Below, in pieces: positions 8,501 to 15,691 of a DNA stretch of 16,376 bases (positions within the stretch are counted from its first letter, which is position 1; the number at the start of each line of letters is the position of its first letter). The translations under genes and the position numbers were made by a program. Source of the stretch: an uncultured Oscillospiraceae bacterium (lineage in GTDB: Bacteria > Bacillota > Clostridia > Oscillospirales > Oscillospiraceae); NCBI GenBank assembly GCA_910585815.1, contig CAJUFJ010000066.1, positions 1 to 16,376 on the forward strand. Direction: 5' to 3'. Below the pieces are notes generated by a model, which was given only the letters and a program-made list of their open reading frames with translations, was not told the DNA's origin and made no database searches.

Positions 8501-10338
8501 TCGATGACAACGATCTCCTCGCTGGGCAGCTGCTCGAACAGCTGGGTGCCCAGCACGGAGGTGGCTGCCTCCGCCCCCAGGTAGAACCGGCGCAGGCTGC
8601 CAAAGCCGCAGGCGGGACACTGGGCCTCGCCCCGCGCCTTTCGGACCACATTGCGCACCTTCACATACCCCGCCGGATCGTGCTCGCAGGGCTTTTGGAA
8701 CTTGCTGTCCGCCTGGGGCGCAATAGCCCCGCACTCCGGGCAGAGGACATGGTCCTCCGTCCCGTCCCGGAACTTCTCGTCCTCATCCTCCGGGTCCTCC
8801 AGCAGTTCGCCGTCCTCAGTCTGGCGGAGGTAGTAGAACTCAGCGTCTTTTTCGCCCCCCTTCCGGGCGGTCTGTTTGAGATAGCCGCCCTCCTCCCGAC
8901 CCACCACGGCCAGACGGCCGCAGTCGGTACACACCGCCCCCTCGAAGACGGCCCGCCCAGTCTCCGGGTCGGACAGCTTCCGCTGGAGGTAGAGCCGCTT
9001 GGGGGCATTCAGGGTGACATAGGCCCCTTCCAACGCCCGGACAAAGAAGTGATATCGGGGCTTGATCAGACTGGCCCCATCTCGCTCCGCCCGGGCGCAC
9101 AGGGCCACCAGGTCCACCACTTCCTCCTCCGTCACATGCAGGGCCCGGCTCAGCTGGACCACCGTGACCGGCTGAGAAGCCGCCTTGCGCAGCTGGGCAA
9201 ACAGGCGGCTGTGGAGGAACAGGGCGTACAGCTTCTCCCCCAGATCTCCCTGGGGAGCGAAGTCCGCCCCATATTCCGTCAAAATCTCCCCGGCCCGCTC
9301 CGGGGACCGGTTCAGCGCCCGGAACAGCTCCGGGGGGAAGTCCCGCTCCTCCTCCATGGGGGGCCGCTTCTCTTTGGAGCGGATGATGCCGCCGGGCTTG
9401 AAGTCCACGTCGCACAGGCTGTTGGCGAAAGCCAGGATATCCCCGTCGGCCTCCGGGCCGCCCAGGGTGGCGCTGGTGAGGATGTACTGCACGCTGTCCG
9501 GCTGGCTGATCCGAGCCCGGAGGCGGCGCATAAGCAGGGAGGTCTCCATGCCGGTGGCCCCCTTGTAGATGTGGGCCTCGTCCAGGACAATATAGCGGAG
9601 CTTGGCCCCCCGGAACACCGCGTCGTCCTTAGGGCGGAGCATCATGTACTCCAGCATGGAGTAGTTGGTGATAAGGATATGGGGCGGTGCGGCCTGCATG
9701 GCCTCCCGGGAGATGATCTCGTTGGGCCAGGGGTCGGCCTGGAGGGTGCGGCGGTAGGCCTCCAGGGCCCTGGTCTGGATGTGCTCCGTGTTGCCGTTAT
9801 ATAGGCCGAAGGTGATGGCGGGATGGCCCTTGAGCAGGGCGCGCATCCGCTTCATCTGGTCGTTGGCCAGGGCGTTCATGGGGTAGATGATGATGGCCCG
9901 GACGCCGGGGCCCAGCTCCCCCTGCTCCTCCTCCCGGAGCAGGTGCTCCAGAATGGGCAGCAGGAAGCTCTCGGTCTTGCCCGAGCCGGTGCCGGTGGTC
10001 ACCACCAGATTCTCCCCCGCCGAGGCCAGAGCCAGGGCCCGCTCCTGGTGGCTGTACAGAGGCCGATTCAGCTTCAGTTCCCGGTCTTTTTCGGGCACGG
10101 GCTCCAGGGCGCTGAACAGGGGGCTGGCCTTGCCCTCCTCCATCAGCCGGGACAGGGCCGCCCCCGTCTCGTAGGACCCGCCGATGTCCAGATAGGGCCC
10201 CTTGGCCACCATGCCCTCCCGCTGGAGCTCCGAGCGCAGGGCCTGGGCATAGTCCGGGTCCGCCAGGTCAAAGGTGGTGGTGATGTAGTCGATATAGCTG
10301 GCCTTGATCTCTCGGGATGCTTTGATGGGGTCAAACAT
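5575..10338 (-). CDS. Giant DEAH-box helicase with zinc ribbons and C-terminal DUF1998 module
   Basis: This 1587-residue superfamily 2 helicase presumably moves along or remodels nucleic acid using ATP. RecA domain 1: SHQERAL (96-102), Walker A TGTGSGKTES (115-124), YPMNALANDQ (152-161), LITNYSMLEYM (222-232), DEAH (253-256), TSAT (288-291). RecA domain 2 begins near FLCFSDSRSEAAF (641-653) and ends with STTFEMGVDVG (985-995) and QRAGRAGR (1014-1021), so it is interrupted by ~300 residues. CxxC pairs (470/473, 533/536, 574/577, 903/906, 1289/1292, 1309/1312, 1397/1400) suggest zinc ribbons. DUF1998 lies near 1455-1575 with YDAVAGGAGH (1501-1510) and the Cys set C1536, C1538, C1542, C1545. The start has GGAGG (10348-10352), 9 nt away. 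Relatives include MrfA and the helicases of DISARM, Druantia and Dpd. It is the last gene of the minus-strand operon; anti-phage defence is inference. Confidence 0.93.
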   Translation of the reverse strand: MFDPIKASREIKASYIDYITTTFDLADPDYAQALRSELQREGMVAKGPYLDIGGSYETGAALSRLMEEGKASPLFSALEPVPEKDRELKLNRPLYSHQERALALASAGENLVVTTGTGSGKTESFLLPILEHLLREEEQGELGPGVRAIIIYPMNALANDQMKRMRALLKGHPAITFGLYNGNTEHIQTRALEAYRRTLQADPWPNEIISREAMQAAPPHILITNYSMLEYMMLRPKDDAVFRGAKLRYIVLDEAHIYKGATGMETSLLMRRLRARISQPDSVQYILTSATLGGPEADGDILAFANSLCDVDFKPGGIIRSKEKRPPMEEERDFPPELFRALNRSPERAGEILTEYGADFAPQGDLGEKLYALFLHSRLFAQLRKAASQPVTVVQLSRALHVTEEEVVDLVALCARAERDGASLIKPRYHFFVRALEGAYVTLNAPKRLYLQRKLSDPETGRAVFEGAVCTDCGRLAVVGREEGGYLKQTARKGGEKDAEFYYLRQTEDGELLEDPEDEDEKFRDGTEDHVLCPECGAIAPQADSKFQKPCEHDPAGYVKVRNVVRKARGEAQCPACGFGSLRRFYLGAEAATSVLGTQLFEQLPSEEIVVIETASAPARRSVFAAAPKPRQIRKKTTRQFLCFSDSRSEAAFFATYMERSYREFLRRRGLWHVAEQFRTAGRSSVGMAEFVYELTRWYEVKRCFVEWDEEGRETGLLTAVSRQNAWIAVLNEMFSARRSTSLVSMGVLYFEYIPNDVAAQFFQTEYNLKPGDARALLELLVQDGVFTGAVDTKVVKLNEAEREYIFYTPKPKKLVKVRTAQDAKNSLLSGWQGRTRPNGSYYSNSRMTRLTRALDLTDKEADELLEGYWHDVFQPDTQQFALDASDFRVRIGGTEGTVFYRCKKCGRVTPFNVKGQCASVKCTGRLELFDPLEANRDNHYAHLYSSDQADPLFIKEHTAQLAKDQQTRYQEAFVHKKINALSCSTTFEMGVDVGSLETVYLRDVPPSPANYVQRAGRAGRARHSAAFVLTYAKLSSHDFTYYQDPAAMISGAIKVPVFELENEKILNRHVFAVALSAFFARFPEVYAGDDQTVLLNEEGYEKLKDYLDSRPADLEELLLHSIPARMHRRMGLEDWSWVQRLCGPDGVLELAVQDFRGTVAEMEKTIAACMRSGDLEEAGKWSRSLRNFRCARDDKSGKKSLIGFLVRNNVLPKYGFPVDTVELIPDLSAVGRDKALQLARDLQMAIAEYAPGAQVIADGKMYTSRYIRRMPGKNGDSSWEKGYYCYQCPHCGQPNFTKEPVTWEGRECVSCHQVIKKFFWQRTLEPRFGFCAESDALDAPLHRPQRDYKTDDYYIGDPQRNLICKLVFQVNGQSLEVESTSNDSLVVIGQNGYKVCAVCGYAEDSKKGELPLKHKNMRGYPCLNKEGKGISYHLSHDFKTDVAKLTFAAAEAADDDTMLSVLYALLEGLSREMGIERTDIKGCLFRTAAEGTMVHSVILYDAVAGGAGHVRRIATEDGAALQAVLKRALSIVNSCGCDSSCYHCLRNYYNQKIHDNLDRKKAAAFLEQWIGAMERIELEKPALAEV

Positions 10339-10353
10339 AGGGGTGCGCCTCCA

Positions 10354-11475
10354 TTATAATGTATTGATATAGTCCTGAACCGCAGCCTTGGCGGCGGCGT
10401 TGTTCTGATTGTCACATTCGGCCAGCAGGATGTCAACGTCCTTGCGGGAGAGCATCTTCTCCGCCAGCATCAGCCGCAGCAGTTCTTTGTGCCGGACGGC
10501 CAGGGGGTAAAGTTCTTTCTTCCGGTCCTTGATATACTTGAGATAGCCCGCACGAATTTCTTCGTCCAGCTCCGCTTTTTCCTGATACAGCTTGGAAAAG
10601 CCTGCACACGCGCCGGGCTTGTCCTCTGTGACAAAATTTTGAATGGGAATATGAGGGGCAACAAGGATGGGGCGGGAATCTTCAAAGGTAGATCGACTAA
10701 TTTTGAGCCCGCGCCCCATGATGGTCACACATTTCAAGCCTGTGCAGTCACGGAAAACAGAATCTTCGATTTCCGTAACGCTCTCAGGAATGGTCACACT
10801 TTGCAGGCCCTTATTGTCCGAGAAAGCATAATAAATAATTGACCGGACACCTGCCGGGATGACAACATCTCCACCGTCTCCATTGTATTGCAGCAGAATT
10901 TGATTGACCACTGCGAAATCTCCCATATTTTTCAGCCAGGGAGCGTCTTTGAAGGTTTCAAAGTCGATACTGACCTCGCTATTGAGAAGGGTTACATTGG
11001 TCAAACTTGTACAGCCCCAGAATGCACCCTCGTAAATGGTTTTTATACTTTTCGGAATAACCACACTTTGCAGGCCTGTACAGTCTCCAAAGGCGTACTC
11101 TCCAATTTCTGTGACGCCCTCCGGAATGACCACGCTTTTCAGACCCGCACAGCCATAGAAGGCATACCGATCAATCATCCTTACGCTCCCCGGAATTGTA
11201 ATGCTGGTCAGGTACGTGTTCTTCACAAATGAGTCGCATTCTATACAGTCTGGATCTAACTCGAGTCCACGCCAATCCGGCTCACAGTAGCAATCGCAAT
11301 GGTGGCATTCCTCATACTCATCGAAGCCATCGTCATCAACGAAGTCCCGGGGCGGGAACAAAAAGGCATACTCCCCGATTTTCTTCACTCCCTCTGGAAT
11401 CACCACATCCCTGTCGAGACCATCATACTCGAGCAAAACGCCCTCCTCAATGGTAAAATCCTGATCGCTTTCCAT
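10354..11475 (-). CDS. Cytosolic BspA-type leucine-rich-repeat protein with cysteine-rich insert
   Basis: The 373-residue protein carries LRR_5 repeats of the form L-SV-IP-SVT-IG--AF--C, best seen at 87-180 and 203-270. No signal peptide, transmembrane segment or LPxTG signal is visible, so it should be cytosolic, unlike classical surface BspA proteins. Between repeats 1 and 2 (40-85) lies an acidic insert with cysteines at 57, 60, 62, 64, 77 and 80, possibly metal binding. The last ~90 residues, from KPGACAGF (286-293) on, are helical and closely related to those of the broken LRR gene at 14807-15637. The start has AGGAGG (11484-11489) with an 8-nt spacer. It lies 22 nt after the 1029-residue gene and 15 nt before the helicase gene. 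It is visibly less GC-rich than its neighbours (26-28 of 60 bases in sampled lines). A binding or sensing role is inference. Confidence 0.9.
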   Translation of the reverse strand: MESDQDFTIEEGVLLEYDGLDRDVVIPEGVKKIGEYAFLFPPRDFVDDDGFDEYEECHHCDCYCEPDWRGLELDPDCIECDSFVKNTYLTSITIPGSVRMIDRYAFYGCAGLKSVVIPEGVTEIGEYAFGDCTGLQSVVIPKSIKTIYEGAFWGCTSLTNVTLLNSEVSIDFETFKDAPWLKNMGDFAVVNQILLQYNGDGGDVVIPAGVRSIIYYAFSDNKGLQSVTIPESVTEIEDSVFRDCTGLKCVTIMGRGLKISRSTFEDSRPILVAPHIPIQNFVTEDKPGACAGFSKLYQEKAELDEEIRAGYLKYIKDRKKELYPLAVRHKELLRLMLAEKMLSRKDVDILLAECDNQNNAAAKAAVQDYINTL

Positions 11476-11497
11476 AATAAATTCCTCCTAAAATTTT

Positions 11498-14400
11498 TTA
11501 TTGACAGGCTTGTGCCTCAGTCACGATATATTCAAAATAGTCCGGCGTGTCCAGAATCCGCTGCTGCACCTTCCGGGGGACGGTCCCGTCCAAGCTCTGG
11601 TTGACGATGGTGTTGTAGCGGGTGTCGATATACACAAGGTCATCGGTAAAGCACTTTAGAACCAGCAGCCGGTCGTTGACCAGCCAGACCTGGACCGGAT
11701 TGACCAGCTCGAAGCCCTTGGAATTGGGGTTGCTGTTGAAGGGGTGCCGCTGTCCCCGGGCGTCCTCGAAATAGAGGGTGGCGGTGTAATGGGGCATGGG
11801 GACCTCCTCCTCGGAAGGGGCGCTGATCTCCACATAGGTCAGGCCGCACAGGATGCCGCAGCCGTCCCGCATCTCTACGCTTTTCAGCGCCTTCTGGTCG
11901 TAGTCCCAGCACAGGGCAGTGTGTACATGGACCTCCCGATCCCGGAAACGGAACGCATTGGCATCCCCTACCAGCAGGTCGCCCCGATAGAGTGTTTTTA
12001 CCGGGCCGGGGGCAAAGACGCTTCCGCTCTTTTGCAGCACCCGATAGGAATACCGCCCGTCGGGGCAGGAAAAGGGCTCCTCCAGGGTTTTGTCTTCTCC
12101 GGCGGAGGTCTGGAAGGTGCGCGTCCCCTCGGGCAGGTCCAGCTCCAGGGTGAACCGCTCCGACGCATCCCCCAGGAAGGTGCCCGCCCCGCGCCACAGG
12201 AGGGCGTCGCCCTCCACCTCCAGGGGCGGCTGGAGGAACCGGGGAACAAAGGCGATATCCGTCAGCTTGAACTGGACCCGCTCCTGGCCCCTGGACAAAA
12301 TCAGCCCCAGGGGTTCCGTCTCCCGGAAGTCCCGGCCCGCCCGCAGCTCGTTGCCCAACTCGTAGTGCAGCCCGTCGGGAGCGGGAATGGGCCGGGTCCC
12401 CAGCAGCAGCCGGACGCTCCAGCCCTCCGGGGGACGTATCTGAACAAACTCCCCGGCGGGGATATCCTTGTGCCACAGGGCCTCCGGGGCCTGGAAGGCG
12501 TTTTTTCCCAGCAGAGTGCAGTGCAGGGCGGGCACATCCAGCTCCAGGGTAAAATCCAGCTCCGGGACCGAGAAACTGACGGCGCTCTCCCCCTCGGGGA
12601 CAGGCAGGGTGAGCTCGGTTTTCCCCCCCTCCCAGGCGAGGTTGATGTCCGCCTCGTCCACCCCGGAGCGGTAGAGGGTTTTGTCCAGGCGGCAGGTACA
12701 GCCGGGAAGAAGGGCGTAGCGGTACTCGTACCGCACCAGCCCGGCCCGGATATCCACCAGCCGCACACTGTGGACCCTTCCCGCCTCTGGCGCAGAAGGG
12801 ATGGACAGGGTCCCGTCCTCCCTCTGGAAGTCCTTCAGGGCTCGGCTCTCCCCGTCCAGGGACAGCCGGTACAGCAGGGGGTTCTCCCCCTGGGGCAGCA
12901 CCAGGGACAGGGTGAAAGGTCCCCGGAACAGATCCAGCGGCCTGCCGCCGTCCAGCCCCCGCAGGTCCCGCACAGGACCGGGGACGGCATGCCGCCGGAA
13001 CTGGGCGGAGGTCTCCGCCCCGGCAAAGACCTCCCGGCCGTCCACCGCCACAGAGGAAGTCTCCCCCAGCTCCAGCCGGTAGAGCTGGCCGGGGTGGGAC
13101 AGCTGGCGAACCTCCTCCTCCCGGGAGAACTCCACACTGGAAGCGCCCCCCGCGAACAGGAAGACCCGCCCGGTCTTCGCAGGCCGGTCGTTTCCCGAGG
13201 AATCGAACAGCAGAAAGTCCCGTTCCAGCTTCTGGCCGGAGTCGTAGAGGGTTTTGTCCTGGTACAGAATCTCCACCTGGAGGCGGGGCAGAGCAGTAAA
13301 GTCAAAATTCATTTCCCGCAGGGGGAGAAAGCAGCTTTTGGTAGTCAGGCACAGGTCGTTGCCGGTGACCCGCAGCTCCTCCTGATGGATGACAGCGCCG
13401 TTTTGACGCACCCGGAACAGAGGCCGGCGGTCACCCACCTCCTGAAGGCGGATGCAGGGGACCTGCAGGCCCACCAGATCGCTCTCCAGGGCAAAGCGGA
13501 CGAAAATGCGCTCTGCCGTGGTGGCCACGAACTCCGTCTTCTTCTCCCGGCGCTCCCCCTGAACCCGGCTGCGCTCGGTACTGCTCTTATTTTGGTACCA
13601 CTGGACCAGCAGGCTGTCCCAGCCGTTCCGGGCGGGGTCCAGCCGGTGCTCCTTACCCCGGAGCAGGGCATCCATCTTCTCCACCAGGGAGTCGCACAGC
13701 ACCGCCATGTAGCCGGGCCGCTCGTTAAAGAGGGTTTGCAAGCCGGAAAATACCGCGTCGGACCGCAGCTGCAAATCGTCCTGAACCGCCACGCTGCTGT
13801 TCCACCGGGCCCGCATCCCCTTGGTAAACTGCTTATAGCTGGTATCCTCCGGGACATACTGAAAGTCCAGATTCTCCACATAGAAGCTGAACAGGATGTT
13901 GAACAGCCCCTCGATGCTCCGCCGGGGGGCCAGGGCATGGAGGAGGAGGGTAGTGTAGTACCGCTGGGTCTTTCCCGCCGGGGCCAAAAACCGCTTGTAG
14001 CGGCCCAGGGTGTCCCGGACCGCCTTGCAGAAGTGGTCGTACAGCCGGCTCCGGGCCGCGTCGGAGCGCCCCGCCTGGAAGCCGTACTGCAAAAAGATGT
14101 AGTCCCAGAAGCGGACAGGCTCCTCCCCCTCCTCAGCCAGATCGTTGGACCAGTATTTCAGCAGCTCGATGGTCTCCAGCACCAGGACCACGTTCTCCCG
14201 CACGGTGATGCGGGTGTCCTTTCTCAGAACCTTCTGCACCGTCCGGCTGGCCGACTGGTACAGCAGGTCGGCCTCGCCGTCGGAGAGGACGTACTCCCCG
14301 GCCAGGGGATATTTTTTAAGCACCCCATCTGCCAGGGCAAAGGCATCGGCAGGTTCGGCGGGAATTTCCACGTTCCGCGCCCGCATGTCCGACTCGATAT

Positions 14401-14587
14401 AGCCGGTCTCCTTCCAAATATAGCCGTGGGCGGCCAGCCATTGGAGCCGGGTCTGTCCTGCTGCCCGAAAGAGCCGGTGTATCTCCCGGGTCAGCGGGAT
14501 ACCCAGCTTTTTCAGATATTCCTCATTGTAAATGATTCCGTCCGGAAAGGCCGTTTTCAGCCGCTCCAGGACCTCGTTTTCTGTCAT
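11498..14587 (-). CDS. Large protein of unknown function, partner of the DUF1998 helicase
   Basis: I do not recognise this 1029-residue protein. Residues 1-60 form a compact charged segment that could be a small nucleic-acid-binding fold. About 75-330 are mostly helical, a basic stretch with SSTERSRVQGERREKK lies at 335-350, and from ~360 to the end the sequence is beta-rich, like a string of sandwich domains, with KTLYDSGQKLERDFLLFD at 445-462. No nuclease, ATPase, methylase or protease motif is evident and there is no signal peptide or membrane segment. The start is uncertain: ATG at 14587 has GGTGAG 10 nt upstream; an in-frame GTG at 14605 would add six residues. It lies 27 nt after the 52-residue gene and shares the operon with the helicase. 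By size and pairing it recalls DruH of Druantia type III, but I have no sequence match. Confidence 0.88.
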   Translation of the reverse strand: MTENEVLERLKTAFPDGIIYNEEYLKKLGIPLTREIHRLFRAAGQTRLQWLAAHGYIWKETGYIESDMRARNVEIPAEPADAFALADGVLKKYPLAGEYVLSDGEADLLYQSASRTVQKVLRKDTRITVRENVVLVLETIELLKYWSNDLAEEGEEPVRFWDYIFLQYGFQAGRSDAARSRLYDHFCKAVRDTLGRYKRFLAPAGKTQRYYTTLLLHALAPRRSIEGLFNILFSFYVENLDFQYVPEDTSYKQFTKGMRARWNSSVAVQDDLQLRSDAVFSGLQTLFNERPGYMAVLCDSLVEKMDALLRGKEHRLDPARNGWDSLLVQWYQNKSSTERSRVQGERREKKTEFVATTAERIFVRFALESDLVGLQVPCIRLQEVGDRRPLFRVRQNGAVIHQEELRVTGNDLCLTTKSCFLPLREMNFDFTALPRLQVEILYQDKTLYDSGQKLERDFLLFDSSGNDRPAKTGRVFLFAGGASSVEFSREEEVRQLSHPGQLYRLELGETSSVAVDGREVFAGAETSAQFRRHAVPGPVRDLRGLDGGRPLDLFRGPFTLSLVLPQGENPLLYRLSLDGESRALKDFQREDGTLSIPSAPEAGRVHSVRLVDIRAGLVRYEYRYALLPGCTCRLDKTLYRSGVDEADINLAWEGGKTELTLPVPEGESAVSFSVPELDFTLELDVPALHCTLLGKNAFQAPEALWHKDIPAGEFVQIRPPEGWSVRLLLGTRPIPAPDGLHYELGNELRAGRDFRETEPLGLILSRGQERVQFKLTDIAFVPRFLQPPLEVEGDALLWRGAGTFLGDASERFTLELDLPEGTRTFQTSAGEDKTLEEPFSCPDGRYSYRVLQKSGSVFAPGPVKTLYRGDLLVGDANAFRFRDREVHVHTALCWDYDQKALKSVEMRDGCGILCGLTYVEISAPSEEEVPMPHYTATLYFEDARGQRHPFNSNPNSKGFELVNPVQVWLVNDRLLVLKCFTDDLVYIDTRYNTIVNQSLDGTVPRKVQQRILDTPDYFEYIVTEAQACQ

Positions 14588-14614
14588 TGCCAATGTGCTC
14601 ACCACCCTGTCGTG

Positions 14615-14773
14615 TTATTTTTTCCCGTACCGCCGGGCGATCTCCTCCAACTCCTCGGCGTCTGCGTTCCGAATTTCGTCCACATCCAGGATCATGGCTC
14701 CCAGGCCGGAGAAAGCCCCTGCATAGGCCTCGTCCATAAGCTCCCGGCGCAGGGATTCCGTGTCGTTATACAT
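14615..14773 (-). CDS. Small acidic protein, 52 residues, unknown function
   Basis: This short gene encodes 52 residues beginning MYNDTESLRRELMDEAYAG and ending IARRYGKK. It is acidic, with a central glycine/alanine hydrophobic patch (AYAGAFSGLGAMIL, 17-30) followed by DVDEIRNADAEELEEIA. Two amphipathic helices around a hydrophobic turn are plausible; it has no cysteine and no signal peptide. Support for it being real: a strong AGGAGG (14782-14787) 8 nt before the ATG, regular codon use, and a position 33 nt after the LRR gene and 27 nt before the 1029-residue gene in the same direction. It could be a small subunit or regulator of its large neighbour, or an antitoxin-like protein. Those roles are guesses. 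Confidence 0.8.
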   Translation of the reverse strand: MYNDTESLRRELMDEAYAGAFSGLGAMILDVDEIRNADAEELEEIARRYGKK

Positions 14774-14806
14774 GGTGTGTTCCTCCTGTCAAAATAAGAT
14801 TTGGTT

Positions 14807-15637
14807 TCACAGTCCCTTCAGCTTAAATTCCTTGGTTGGAGCCACGGGCTTCAAATTCTGCCCGCTATAGTCCAGCACCGCCGCCTTGGCGGCGATATTG
14901 TTCTGCCGGTCGCATTCCTTCAGCAGGGGGTCGATGTCCTTGCGAACCAGCATCTTCTCGGCTAACATGAGCTGTAAAAGCTCCTTGTACTGAACGGCCT
15001 CAGGGGAAAGCCACTTCCTCTGGCGTTTGATGTACTTGAGATAGCCCGCTTTGATCTCCTCATCCATCTCCCAGCCGTCCAGATACGCCTTGGCAAAGCC
15101 CGCACACGCGCCAGGCTTGTTCTCCGCACTAAAGTTGGAAATGGGTATGTGGAGAGCAATCAGCGGCGGGCCGCCGTCCCCAATGGGCTTGATGATTTTT
15201 TTGACGCTCTCCGGGATGATGACGCTTTGCAGGTTGGCGCAGCGCCCGAAGCCCCACCAGCCAAACTTTGTAACGCCCTCCGGGATGGTCACGCTAGTCA
15301 GGTTCTTACAGCCATTGAATGTATAGTCCTCGATTATCGTAACACCCTCCAGGATGGTCACGCTGGTCAAGCTCGTGCAGCTAGAGAAGGCCCACCCTCC
15401 GATTTTCGTGACGCCCACCGGGATGGTGACGCTGCTCAGGTTCGTGCAGGACTAAAAGGCATGCCCTCTGATTTCGATAACGCCCGTCGGGATGGTCACA
15501 CTGGTCAAGCTCTCGCAGCGCTTGAAGGCACACGTCCCGATTACCGTGACGCCCGTAGGGATGGTCACATCCCCGCCGGGGCCGGTGTAGTTGATCAAAA
15601 CGCCGTTCTTAATGACAAAATCCTGCTTGTTTTCCAT
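14807..15637 (-). pseudogene. BspA-type LRR protein interrupted by an in-frame amber codon
   Basis: Read through, this is a ~276-residue cytosolic LRR_5 protein beginning MENKQDFVIKNGVLINYTG and ending in the same helical C-terminal domain (KPGACAGF, then AEKMLVRKDID) as the intact LRR gene at 10354-11475. The frame is intact from 15637 to 14807 except for TAG at 15452-15454. The stop replaces the residue after AF in the repeat pattern AF-x-x-C, where sister repeats have K, S, N or G, so a single AAG-to-TAG or TCG-to-TAG change explains it. The product would be 61 residues. A GTG at 15418 could restart the rest, but no good ribosome site precedes it. The first ATG has only a GGGGG-type ribosome site. 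It is the first gene after the operon promoter. Sequencing error or stop suppression cannot be excluded. Confidence 0.8.
15214..15570 (-). repeat. Tandem 69-bp repeat array inside the LRR pseudogene
   Basis: The + strand word GGATGG/GGATGA recurs at 15214, 15283, 15352, 15421, 15490 and 15559, exactly 69 bp apart each time, matching 23 codons per LRR_5 unit. Units resemble one another at the DNA level as well as in protein, so recent duplication or gene conversion within the array is likely. The amber codon lies in the unit between 15421 and 15490. Confidence 0.9.
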
Positions 15638-15691
15638 GGTAAAATACCCCCAGTATAATTAGATTTGTCCAAATTTCGATTGTGCTTTTCT

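Noticed and set aside
5530..9804. Several plus-strand ORFs of 160-494 codons opposite the helicase
   Set aside because: The helicase has all superfamily 2 motifs in order; the opposite frames show no domain and are codon-bias artefacts.
10354..11475. Surface-exposed BspA adhesin
   Set aside because: No signal peptide, cell-wall anchor or membrane segment is present in either LRR gene, and both are embedded in an operon of intracellular proteins.
5575..14587. Outright call of Druantia type III
   Set aside because: Only gene sizes and the DUF1998 helicase agree; I cannot compare the 1029-residue protein to DruH, and the LRR and small genes do not belong to that system as I know it.
11744..14797. 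1017-codon plus-strand ORF antisense to the 1029-residue gene and small gene
   Set aside because: Composition rich in Gln, Pro, Gly and Leu without motifs, no ribosome site, and the opposite strand has better gene structure and operon spacing.
15214..15570. CRISPR array
   Set aside because: The 69-bp periodicity has no unique spacers; units are continuous LRR coding repeats in one frame.
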